Shown: positions 6,382 through 12,551 of the stretch, in pieces
Position numbering within the stretch: the stretch's first letter is position 1
Layout of the letters: each line of letters starts with the position of its first letter
Notes under the pieces: model-generated
Database searches by the model: none
What the model saw: only the letters and a program-made list of their open reading frames with translations
Told to the model about the DNA's origin: nothing
Position numbers and translations under genes: made by a program
Source of the DNA: CAYSCX01 sp964429575
GTDB lineage: Bacteria; Desulfobacterota; Binatia; Binatales; Binataceae
Reading direction: 5' to 3'
DNA: 21,554 nt
Assembly (NCBI GenBank): GCA_964429575.1
Contig: CAYSCX010000037.1
Coordinates: forward strand, 1 to 21,554

Positions 6382-7436
6382 AGCATTGATGTAAGCACGA
6401 CCAGTGCTCCCTGCCCCGTCCCCTTGTCCGACGGGTCGCAAACGTAGAGCTTGCTGCCGACCCACTTGAGGCAATTCGGATCGACCAGCCCGGCCGCGAA
6501 TGAATGCGCCACGCCTTTCTCGACGCGCAGCACTGCACCGTCGCGCTCGCCGGCGCTGTCGGCCGCAGGCTTGCCCGCGTCCGCAATCAGGAACGCCCCG
6601 GCGTGTGGACCCCAATTCGGCGGCGCGTATCCAAACGCGGTCGGACGTATGAAGCCCACGTAGTACGGATTGTCGCTTAGCTTGCCGTCGGCGCCGATCA
6701 CGCCGATGCGTCCAAACTTGGCCGCGCCCGCCATCTTCACCCGCATCCCGACCAACATCGAGTTGGGCGCCTTGGCGTCGGTCGCGGATGTGAAGTAGAT
6801 ACCGCTCAACTCGAAGTCGACCGGCTTGTTGTACGTCCCGACTGCGCGCGCTTTGCCGCTGCTGTCGATTTCGTAAACCGTCGCGTTGTCGCTGGTCACC
6901 GCGTAGAGCTTGCCCGCAAACGGTCCACCCGCCGCACCGAATGCGAGGTCGCGGCAGCCGCTTGGTTTGCCCGCGTCACCTTCGCCGACCGCTGGGAGCG
7001 TCGCGAACGCGTTCACCCCGCCAGGCTTGTCGACGCGCTTAACCTCGCAGGGGCTCTTGTTGTCGGCGGACTCGAGCACGAAAATCTGCCCGTCGAATCC
7101 GCCAAACCCCGCCGGTGCGACCGCAACGCCCGCCGGGTTCTTCAGCATCGCAGCGCCGGCCAACTCCGTCGCGACGCCCGCGCCGGTCACCGTGAACAGT
7201 CCGCCTGGCCCATCCGACACCACCATCTTTCCGCCCGCCTGTGGCGCCATATAGGTCGGCGAGGTCAGCCGCTTGGACTTGAGCGCACGAATCTCGTAGC
7301 CAAACTCGACCTCCAACCGCTTCGCCGCCGCACGCGCGAATGAGCCGGCGCCCGCCGGCCACACCGCGGCCAATGCCAGCGCCGCGAGGCTCGCAACCGC
7401 CACCAGCTTCCTACCGCTTGGGTTTATCAAGTTCAT
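6378..7436 (-). CDS. Secreted protein, probable beta-propeller (NHL/sorbosone-dehydrogenase-like)
   Basis: 352 residues from the ATG at 7436. Residues 1-32 form a signal peptide (basic GRK, then AVASLAALALAAVW, ending near AGA). The rest is rich in short strand-turn units, each with a glycine-aspartate turn and hydrophobic strands: MVVSDGPGGLFTV, VAVAPAGFGGFDGQIFVLES, DLAFGAAGGPFAGKLYAVTS, ATVYEIDSSGKARAVG and CLKWVGSKLYVCDPS. This suggests a six-bladed propeller such as NHL or soluble glucose/sorbosone dehydrogenase-like proteins. I do not see catalytic residues that would assign an enzyme. It has four cysteines, perhaps in two disulfides in the periplasm. It overlaps the upstream RHH gene by 26 nt and the downstream VOC gene by 4 nt. 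Confidence 0.65.
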   Translation of the reverse strand: MNLINPSGRKLVAVASLAALALAAVWPAGAGSFARAAAKRLEVEFGYEIRALKSKRLTSPTYMAPQAGGKMVVSDGPGGLFTVTGAGVATELAGAAMLKNPAGVAVAPAGFGGFDGQIFVLESADNKSPCEVKRVDKPGGVNAFATLPAVGEGDAGKPSGCRDLAFGAAGGPFAGKLYAVTSDNATVYEIDSSGKARAVGTYNKPVDFELSGIYFTSATDAKAPNSMLVGMRVKMAGAAKFGRIGVIGADGKLSDNPYYVGFIRPTAFGYAPPNWGPHAGAFLIADAGKPAADSAGERDGAVLRVEKGVAHSFAAGLVDPNCLKWVGSKLYVCDPSDKGTGQGALVVLTSML

Positions 7437-7629
7437 CCAGTGCCTCGTTGACGAAATATCTTTGCGTCGGATCCCGATCGTCGAGTTCGGACTTGCGCTG
7501 CGAGATCCACTGCGCAAGACCAACCATCGCCGCCTCGAGCGTGTCCCGAAATCCCAGAGCCTGCGCAACCTGCTCCAGTTCGGCCCACAGCTCATCGGGC
7601 AGCTCAAGTTCTATTCGCTTGCCCGCCAT
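7411..7629 (-). CDS. Small ribbon-helix-helix-like protein
   Basis: A 72-residue protein starting at the ATG at 7629. It opens with a strand (KRIELELPDELW) and two helices (AELEQVAQALGF, LEAAMVGLAQWISQRK), a layout typical of ribbon-helix-helix (CopG/Arc-like) DNA-binding proteins, then a charged tail. A long open frame continues upstream on this strand inside the exoribonuclease gene, but it is arginine/aspartate-rich noise. The gene is first in an overlapping three-gene unit and could autoregulate it. No toxin gene of a known family follows, so I would not call it an antitoxin. Confidence 0.6.
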   Translation of the reverse strand: MAGKRIELELPDELWAELEQVAQALGFRDTLEAAMVGLAQWISQRKSELDDRDPTQRYFVNEALDELDKPKR

Positions 7630-7643
7630 CGTACTCGACAACC

Positions 7644-7673
7644 CATATAGTCTTAGCACTTGCCGGTCGTCAA
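7644..7673 (-). promoter_or_regulatory. Candidate sigma70 promoter for the RHH-propeller-VOC unit
   Basis: On the - strand TTGACG (7673-7668) is separated by 18 nt from TATATG (7649-7644). The start codon at 7629 lies only 14 nt beyond the -10, so the transcript would be nearly leaderless. On the + strand the same stretch contains TATAGT (7646-7651), which could be a -10 for the divergent exoribonuclease gene, though no good -35 is seen at normal spacing. Confidence 0.4.
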
Positions 7674-7674
7674 A

Positions 7675-9645
7675 ATGAGCGTGTCCGTGGCGCAATCCCA
7701 GAAAAATCAGGGTGTGCTCGTCGAGTATCTCGACGCCGGCAAGCTCAAGCCTGCCGTGCAACTGCGTGAGCAGGAACGACACATCGCCGTCCTCGATGCT
7801 GATGGACGCGAGCGCCTCGTCGCGCGCGACCTGGTTCTGCTGCGCCATCCCGACCGCACTTGCGACCGTGACAACGCGCCGAAAGTGATCGCGGAGTTCA
7901 CCGCGGAACGCGAACCGCTCGCGAGCGAGCTCGATCTCAACCTGCTGTGGGAAGTGGTGCAGGAGCAGGGCCGCAGTTTCACCGCTTCCGAGCTTGCGGA
8001 GTTGTTTTTCGGGCGCCGGTCGGGGGCGGGGGTCTCCGTGATGCTCGAGGCGTTGCTCGCGGATCGCCTGTTCTTCGTGCGCCGGCACATGGAGTTCCAG
8101 GTGCGTCCCCGCGACCAGGTGGAGCGCCTGCGCGTTCAACATGATCGCATCCGCGCCCGCAGTAACGATTACCGCCGCACGCAACGGTTGCTCCGCGACA
8201 TCATCTCCGACGGCGCAACCCCCGCCGCGGACGAAACCGCGCCGCTCGTTGACGAATTGCGGCGCTACCTCCAGAACCCGTTTACGCGCTCGCGCGACAT
8301 CACCGCGATGTTGCAGCAGGCGGCGCCCGAGATCGAACCGGCCGAGGCCGCGTACGAAATCCTCGATCGCCTCGGAGCCGCGCCCGAAGGCGGCCGCTTC
8401 GCGGTGATCGGCGGTGTCAGGATCGAATTTTCTGAAGCCGCACTCGCCGAGGCGCGCGCTGCCTCGCCGCCCGCGCGCCCGCTCGCCGATCGTTTCGCGA
8501 TTGCGATCGACGACGACGACACCGTCGAAGTTGACGACGCGATCAGCGCCGAACTGCTCGAGGGCGGCGCGGTCTGCGTTCGAGTGCACATCGCACTCGT
8601 CGCCGACTTCGTCGCGCGCGGCGGTCCGATTGATGATGAAGCCGCGACCCGCGCGACCACCGTCTATCTGCCCGAGATGACCGCGCGGATGCTGCCCGAC
8701 CCGATCTCATGCGGCTCCGCTAGTTTGTTGGAGGGCGCCGAGCGCCCGGTGCTTACCACCGAGGTGGTTTTGTCGCCGCTCGGCGAGATCGTCGAATCGA
8801 AGCTCTATCCCGAGCGAATTCGCATCGCTAAACGCCTCAGCTACCAGGACGCCGATTCGCTGCTGGCTGGTGGCGCCGACGGTGACCCGCTGCGCGCATT
8901 GCTCGCTCGTCTTCACATCGCAACCGATACGCTTCGCGAGCGCCGCCGAATTCGCGGCGCAGTGCTGGTTACGCGGCGTGAACCAAACGTGAAGGTCAGT
9001 GACGGACGCATCGAGATAAAAGTGCTGGACAACGCATCGCCGTCGCGCCTGCTGGTCGCGGAACTGATGGTCCTGAGCAACTCTGTCGCGGCGCGCTACG
9101 CCGCCACTCACGCGATCCCGATCATCTACCGCGTGCAACCCGATTCCGGCGGCGATTATGCGGCGCAGCGCCCGCGTCTTTCGCTCCATCCCGATCTGCA
9201 CACGGGCATCGGAATCGACTGCTACGCGCAACTTAGTTCGCCGATTCGCCGCTACGCCGACTTGGTGCTGCAACGCCAGCTCGTCGCTGCGCTCGCCGCA
9301 AGCGGCGCACCACCGTACTCATCGGAGGAACTCTTGAAGGTGTTGGCCGGCGCCGAAGCCGCCGATGCGGCCGGACGCGACCTCGAACGCCGCGCCAAGC
9401 GCTACTGGATTCTCAAGCACCTCGAACAAACCGCGCTCGACCGCCCGCTCATCGCCATCGCAACTCGCGACGGCGCCACCGGCGAGCTGCTCGACTATGC
9501 CATTCGCGGCACGTTGTTCAGCGCGCCGAATCTTGCGGACGGCACGCCCGTCACCGTGCAGCTCTCGCGAATCGATCCGCTCCGCGGCCGCCTCAGCCTC
9601 GACTACCTAGGACCCGCCGAGTCCGCCCATCGCGGCTCCTCGTAG
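7675..9645 (+). CDS. RNase II/R family 3'-5' exoribonuclease (RNB domain)
   Basis: 656 residues from the ATG at 7675; an upstream in-frame TTG at 7660 is possible, and neither has a clear ribosome site. The N-terminal 45 residues form a small strand-rich domain and about 65-140 look like winged-helix domains. The RNB catalytic domain spans about 250-570. Its signature AIDDDDTVEVDDAIS (about 275-289) gives three of the four metal-binding aspartates and a glutamate in the remaining position. HTGIGIDCYAQLSSPIRRYADL (about 510-531) is the second hallmark. The C-terminal 60 residues may be a reduced S1 domain. The enzyme degrades RNA processively from the 3' end in the cytoplasm. Its length and the TxEVDDAIS form resemble cyanobacterial-type RNase II more than E. 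coli RNase R; symbol withheld. Confidence 0.9.
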   Translation: MSVSVAQSQKNQGVLVEYLDAGKLKPAVQLREQERHIAVLDADGRERLVARDLVLLRHPDRTCDRDNAPKVIAEFTAEREPLASELDLNLLWEVVQEQGRSFTASELAELFFGRRSGAGVSVMLEALLADRLFFVRRHMEFQVRPRDQVERLRVQHDRIRARSNDYRRTQRLLRDIISDGATPAADETAPLVDELRRYLQNPFTRSRDITAMLQQAAPEIEPAEAAYEILDRLGAAPEGGRFAVIGGVRIEFSEAALAEARAASPPARPLADRFAIAIDDDDTVEVDDAISAELLEGGAVCVRVHIALVADFVARGGPIDDEAATRATTVYLPEMTARMLPDPISCGSASLLEGAERPVLTTEVVLSPLGEIVESKLYPERIRIAKRLSYQDADSLLAGGADGDPLRALLARLHIATDTLRERRRIRGAVLVTRREPNVKVSDGRIEIKVLDNASPSRLLVAELMVLSNSVAARYAATHAIPIIYRVQPDSGGDYAAQRPRLSLHPDLHTGIGIDCYAQLSSPIRRYADLVLQRQLVAALAASGAPPYSSEELLKVLAGAEAADAAGRDLERRAKRYWILKHLEQTALDRPLIAIATRDGATGELLDYAIRGTLFSAPNLADGTPVTVQLSRIDPLRGRLSLDYLGPAESAHRGSS

Positions 9646-9678
9646 CCCCGCCGCGCGCGACCTCTCCCTCTTCCGTAG

Positions 9679-9705
9679 GGGCGCACGGCTGTGCGCCCTT
9701 CTTCT
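9679..9705 (+). terminator. Palindrome with T-rich tail after the exoribonuclease gene
   Basis: GGGCGCAC (9679-9686) and GTGCGCCC (9691-9698) form a perfect 8-bp stem with a GGCT loop, followed by TTCTTCT. It sits 34 nt after the stop of the exoribonuclease gene and is a plausible Rho-independent terminator. The sequence resembles the hairpin at 19556-19582, so it may also belong to a dispersed palindrome family. The rest of 9646-9799 shows no gene. Confidence 0.6.
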
Positions 9706-9778
9706 CGGCCAACCCGACCAACGGGAGCGTTTCCTCGCCGATGCCTCACTTCATGTTATTGGGAGTCGCGGCTCGCGA

Positions 9779-9800
9779 CCCCCCCAACACCCCTCCCCCC
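9779..9800 (-). other. G-rich tract at the 3' end of the HTH gene (possible G-quadruplex)
   Basis: On the - strand G6-A-G4-TGTT-G7 directly follows the TA of the TAG stop codon of the HTH gene. Splitting the G7 run gives four tracts of at least three G, so a G-quadruplex could form in the mRNA or in the displaced strand. No function is shown. Confidence 0.35.
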
Positions 9801-9994
9801 TACATCGAATGGATCGAATCCTGGTCGAGCCGCCACCGATCAATCGACTCGACGTTGAAACGCCAGTCGCTCCCCACCTTGAACGCTGGCAACCGCCCAC
9901 GCTTGAGCTGTCGGTATATCGTCGATGGGTGCACCTTCAGATAGTCCGACAATTCCTTCACCGTCAGTACCTTGCTGTCGTCATTCTTGATCAT
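9800..9994 (-). CDS. Excisionase-type helix-turn-helix (HTH_17) DNA-binding protein
   Basis: 64 residues from the ATG at 9994, fixed by a strong AAGGAGG site 8 nt upstream (10009-10003). The sequence VLTVKELSDYLKVHPSTIYRQLKRGRLPAFKVGSDWRFNVESIDRW is a textbook MerR/excisionase-type winged HTH of the helix-turn-helix 17 family. Residues 13-33 form the DNA-reading HTH and the VGSDWRF strand the wing. Such proteins are phage or plasmid excisionases, or free-standing regulators. No integrase, att site or phage gene lies nearby, so a chromosomal regulator is more likely. A set of inverted repeats lies upstream at 10020-10087 and could be its own operator. It is isolated: convergent with the exoribonuclease and 274 nt from the next gene. 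Confidence 0.85.
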   Translation of the reverse strand: MIKNDDSKVLTVKELSDYLKVHPSTIYRQLKRGRLPAFKVGSDWRFNVESIDRWRLDQDSIHSM

Positions 9995-10002
9995 CCCAGC
10001 AC

Positions 10003-10009
10003 CCTCCTT
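10003..10009 (-). promoter_or_regulatory. Strong Shine-Dalgarno site of the HTH gene
   Basis: AAGGAGG on the - strand lies 8 nt before the ATG at 9994. It decides in favour of that start over the in-frame ATG at 10018, whose upstream region has no such site. Confidence 0.8.
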
Positions 10010-10019
10010 GCGCGCCATT

Positions 10020-10087
10020 CATCGGCGCGCTCTGTGTTGACCGCCTTAAACGCAATCTGCGTGCCGATGATGTCTGCCGGTCAACAC
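10020..10087 (-). promoter_or_regulatory. Nested inverted repeats in the HTH gene leader
   Basis: Three inverted repeats interlock. GTGTTGACCG (10034-10043) matches CGGTCAACAC (10078-10087), a perfect 10-bp pair whose centres are 44 bp apart. CATCGGC (10020-10026) matches GCCGATG (10063-10069). ACGCA-ATC-TGCGT (10050-10062) is a small hairpin inside the first pair. The 10-bp arms contain TTGACC and could be operator half-sites for a regulator bound on one helix face, or a structured leader. The rest of the 274-nt gap (10088-10268) shows no gene. Confidence 0.4.
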
Positions 10088-10248
10088 TGAAAAATCTTCC
10101 GTTGATCGCGTCGCGTCCCGCCACAATGCGGTCGAGCAATGCCGCAACGACCGGAAATTGGCAGTCGAAAGGACGGCGCGGACGCACAAAGCGCGTCGTC
10201 GCCAGCGACGGCGATGCGTCGTCTCAATCTGAAACTGTCCGCTTTCGC

Positions 10249-10270
10249 GACGCGCCGAAGGGCGCGCGTC
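10249..10270 (-). terminator. Weak hairpin at the end of the LLM oxidoreductase gene
   Basis: On the - strand a GACGCGC-type arm and a GCGCGTC arm form a stem of 7-8 bp around a short loop, overlapping the stop codon of the oxidoreductase gene. No T-run follows, so termination is uncertain. Confidence 0.3.
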
Positions 10271-11111
10271 ACACCTTGCCGATCAGCTCTCGCTCCGCAT
10301 CGCGCACCACCGCCAGCACCCCCGCCTCATCTTGCGCGCGCGGCAGCAGTATCAGCCGATGCACCCCGAGGTCGGCAAACTTTTTCGCGATGTCGCGATC
10401 GACCTTCACTCGCGGCGTGATGCTGATCTCAACGTCCTCGAACTTCCTGCCCGCCTTCGCGCACGCCGCGCGAACCCCCTCGACGCACTGCTTGGTGCCG
10501 TCGAGATCCAGCGCGAACCCGTACCATCCCTTCGCCAGGCGCGCGGCGCGGCTGAACGCCTCCTTGGAATGCCCCCCGAACACAATCTCCGGATGTGGTT
10601 TCTGCACGGGCCGCGGCATCGCGTTGATCCCGCTGAACGAAACGAACTTCCCGCGGTACGCCGGCTTCTCCATGGTCCACACCGCCAGCATCGCAGCGAT
10701 GTACTCCTCGGTGCGCGGTCCTTTGAGTTCGAACGGAATGCCCAGCGCGTCGAACTCCGGCTTGAGGTACCCGATGCCGACGCCGAAGATCAACCGTCCG
10801 TTGGAAAGCACATCAACCGTCGCCAGCTCCTTCGCGAGCACCAGCGGGTTGCGTTGCGGCAATATGATGATGCCGGTGCCGAGCCGCACGCGCGTCGTGT
10901 GCGCCGCGACGTAGGCGAGCGCTACCGACGGATCGAGCATCCGCAGGTTTGGCGGCGCCGGTGACGGCGGCGCCTGCGGGTCGGGCAGCACCACGTGCTC
11001 TCCCGTCCACAGGCTCTCGAAGCCCGCCGCTTCCGCCGCTCGCGAAACGTTCTTCGCGCATTCCGGCGAGGCGCACGGCCCGGTGTTGATTCCGAATAGT
11101 CCGAACTTCAT
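10269..11111 (-). CDS. LLM-class F420-dependent oxidoreductase (luciferase-like)
   Basis: 280 residues from the ATG at 11111. It is a luciferase-like TIM barrel, with the opening MKFGLFGINTG, AEAAGFESLWTGEHVVLPD (about 28-46), RVRLGTGIIILPQRNPLVLAKELATVDVLSNGRL (about 75-108) and FGVGIGYLKPEFDALG (110-125). This matches the F420-dependent Rv2161c-like subfamily (TIGR03619 type). Such enzymes oxidise or reduce small organic substrates with coenzyme F420 in the cytoplasm; the substrate is not predictable, and use of FMN instead cannot be excluded. The longer open frame upstream lies in the divergent intergenic region and is not coding. It is divergent from the zinc-ribbon/bPH gene, 115 nt away. 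Confidence 0.9.
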   Translation of the reverse strand: MKFGLFGINTGPCASPECAKNVSRAAEAAGFESLWTGEHVVLPDPQAPPSPAPPNLRMLDPSVALAYVAAHTTRVRLGTGIIILPQRNPLVLAKELATVDVLSNGRLIFGVGIGYLKPEFDALGIPFELKGPRTEEYIAAMLAVWTMEKPAYRGKFVSFSGINAMPRPVQKPHPEIVFGGHSKEAFSRAARLAKGWYGFALDLDGTKQCVEGVRAACAKAGRKFEDVEISITPRVKVDRDIAKKFADLGVHRLILLPRAQDEAGVLAVVRDAERELIGKV

Positions 11112-11166
11112 GGCGCGATGCTTACCACGAACCACCTCGCCAGTGGAAAGCGCGCGACCGCTTGAA

Positions 11167-11196
11167 TTGACCCTGCTCGCGCGCGACGCGCATAAT
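11167..11196 (+). promoter_or_regulatory. Sigma70-type promoter for the zinc-ribbon/bPH - RNase HII unit
   Basis: TTGACC (11167-11172) is followed after 18 nt by CATAAT (11191-11196). Each box matches the consensus in five of six positions. The predicted start near 11203 leaves a leader of about 24 nt before the ATG at 11227. This is the best housekeeping promoter seen in the window. Confidence 0.6.
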
Positions 11197-11226
11197 CGCG
11201 CGGAACGTTGGGACGGGCGGATCGGC

Positions 11227-11769
11227 ATGCGATGCACTCACTGCGGGTTCAGCTCTCTGGCGCAAGGAGCCGGGTTCTGTACGCGCTGCGGCGTAGCTCT
11301 TGCTGTTCGGTCCGGCGCGGACATTCGCGAATACTCGGTCGCGAGTTATCGGCCGTCGTGGTGGCATTACCGTTCTTCTTTCGGTTCCGCTGTGCTCCTG
11401 CTGCTGCTCGGACTTGCCGGCACAGGCGGAACCGGCGGACGATCGGGATTTCTCGCGGTTGCGTTGCTTATCGCGATCGCATCAGTAGCTCACGCGCTAC
11501 TCTCCCGTGCGACCACGCACTGGACGCTGACTTCCGATCGGCTGATCGCGCGTGAGGGAATCTTCGCGCGGCGCAACCGCCAGCTCGAGCTCGCCGACAT
11601 CCGCGCAATCGAGGTGGAACAGTCGTTCACTCAGCGCATCCTGGGGCTTGGCGACATAGCAGTATCGTCGGCAGCGAGCGCTGACTATCTGATACGGCTG
11701 CGCGACGTGAACGCTCCCGAATCGCTTGCGGACACGCTTCGGCAGGCGCGCCTTCGCAGGATCGCATGA
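11227..11769 (+). CDS. Zinc-ribbon, two-TM, bacterial PH (bPH_2/YdbS-like) protein
   Basis: 180 residues from the ATG at 11227. The N-terminus is a zinc ribbon of two CxxC knuckles (CTHC at 3-6 and CTRC near 18-21). Two hydrophobic segments follow (about 52-67 and 74-91). A bPH_2 domain (PF03703) then covers about 95-175, with HWTLTSDRLIAREGIFARRN, then ELADIRAIEVEQSFTQRILG and LGDIAVSS, the usual order for YdbS-like domains. The function of such membrane PH proteins is poorly known. The upstream in-frame ATG at 11083 is ruled out by the promoter at 11167-11196 and by overlap with the divergent gene. The stop is 10 nt before the RNase HII start. Confidence 0.8.
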   Translation: MRCTHCGFSSLAQGAGFCTRCGVALAVRSGADIREYSVASYRPSWWHYRSSFGSAVLLLLLGLAGTGGTGGRSGFLAVALLIAIASVAHALLSRATTHWTLTSDRLIAREGIFARRNRQLELADIRAIEVEQSFTQRILGLGDIAVSSAASADYLIRLRDVNAPESLADTLRQARLRRIA

Positions 11770-11779
11770 CGGAGTGCCG

Positions 11780-12427
11780 ATGGGCATCTATGCTCCGATG
11801 AGCAAGCGGCCCGATCTCCGCTACGAGCGCAAACTCTGGCGCACCGGCCTCGAGGCGATCGCCGGCGTGGACGAAGCGGGCGTCGGCCCGTTGGCCGGTC
11901 CGGTCGTCGCCGCCGCCGTCATTTTCGCCCCCGAACAATTCATCACCGGAGTGCACGACTCAAAGCAACTTCGCCCCGCCCAACGTACGCGGCTCGACTG
12001 CGAAATCCGCGCCAGCGCGCTCGCCTTGGGAGTCGGCGTCGCGGAGCCCGCCGAAATCGATCGTCTCAACATCTACTGGGCGACCATGCTTGCGATGCGC
12101 CGCGCGCTCGATTCGCTCACGCGAGCGCCCGGCCACGTCCTGGTTGACGGCCGCACCGTTCCCGAACTCAGACTGCCGCAGACGCGCATCGTGGGCGGCG
12201 ACCGCAAGAGCTTTTGCATCGCGGCCGCATCGATCGTCGCAAAAGTCGCGCGCGACGCGATCATGCTTCAACTCGATGCGTGCTATCCTGAATACGGGTT
12301 CGCGCGTCACAAGGGTTACTGCACGCAGGATCATCTCGATGCGCTGCGCCGGCACGGTCCGTCGCCGATTCATCGCCAGTCGTTCGCGCCGGTCGCCGCC
12401 TTGCGCCAGCTCGAGTTGCTCGCGTAA
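11780..12427 (+). CDS. rnhB: Ribonuclease HII
   Basis: 215 residues. The enzyme cuts RNA in RNA-DNA hybrids and removes single ribonucleotides misincorporated in DNA. Visible motifs are GVDEAGVGPLAGPVVAAAV (about 29-47) with the catalytic Asp-Glu, VHDSKQL, LVDGRTVP with the next aspartate, GGDRKSFCIAAASIVAKVARD with the last aspartate, and YGFARHKGY, PSPIHRQSF near the end. The usual GRG recognition motif reads GVG here. The ATG at 11780 has a GGAG site 5 nt upstream; ATG 11798 is the other choice. It lies 10 nt after the zinc-ribbon gene and is probably co-transcribed with it from the promoter at 11167-11196. Confidence 0.95.
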   Translation: MGIYAPMSKRPDLRYERKLWRTGLEAIAGVDEAGVGPLAGPVVAAAVIFAPEQFITGVHDSKQLRPAQRTRLDCEIRASALALGVGVAEPAEIDRLNIYWATMLAMRRALDSLTRAPGHVLVDGRTVPELRLPQTRIVGGDRKSFCIAAASIVAKVARDAIMLQLDACYPEYGFARHKGYCTQDHLDALRRHGPSPIHRQSFAPVAALRQLELLA

Positions 12428-12454
12428 CCCGCGGGCCACAAACCACAATTCCTG

Positions 12455-12513
12455 TCAACTTGATATATGTTGATTGGCGATTTACCCGCGCGTGCGCGCG
12501 AGCTAGAGTCTAG
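12455..12513 (+). promoter_or_regulatory. Candidate extended -10 promoter and dyads upstream of pdhA
   Basis: TGATATATG (12461-12469) fits an extended -10 (TGn plus TATATG) without a good -35. It lies within the dyad TCAAC (12455-12459) / GTTGA (12469-12473). A perfect palindrome, CTAGAGTCTAG (12503-12513), lies about 35 nt downstream and contains two of the rare CTAG tetramers. These could be operator sites for a regulator of the PDH operon; no known family motif is recognised. Confidence 0.3.
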
Positions 12514-12551
12514 GTTGATGCGAGCCTCGCCCGCGCGAGTGAATTGAACCG

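Noticed and set aside
7411..7629. Antitoxin of a toxin-antitoxin pair
   Set aside because: The overlapping downstream gene encodes a secreted propeller-like protein with a signal peptide, not a recognised toxin.
7630..8589. Long - strand open frame continuing upstream from the RHH gene
   Set aside because: It is antisense to the exoribonuclease gene, which has clear RNB motifs; only the last 72 codons look like a protein.
9800..9994. The HTH gene as excisionase of a mobile element
   Set aside because: No integrase, phage gene, att-like direct repeats or tRNA is seen nearby; a free-standing regulator is simpler.
10102..10914. 270-codon + strand open frame opposite the LLM oxidoreductase
   Set aside because: Antisense shadow; the - strand frame has all the luciferase-like motifs.
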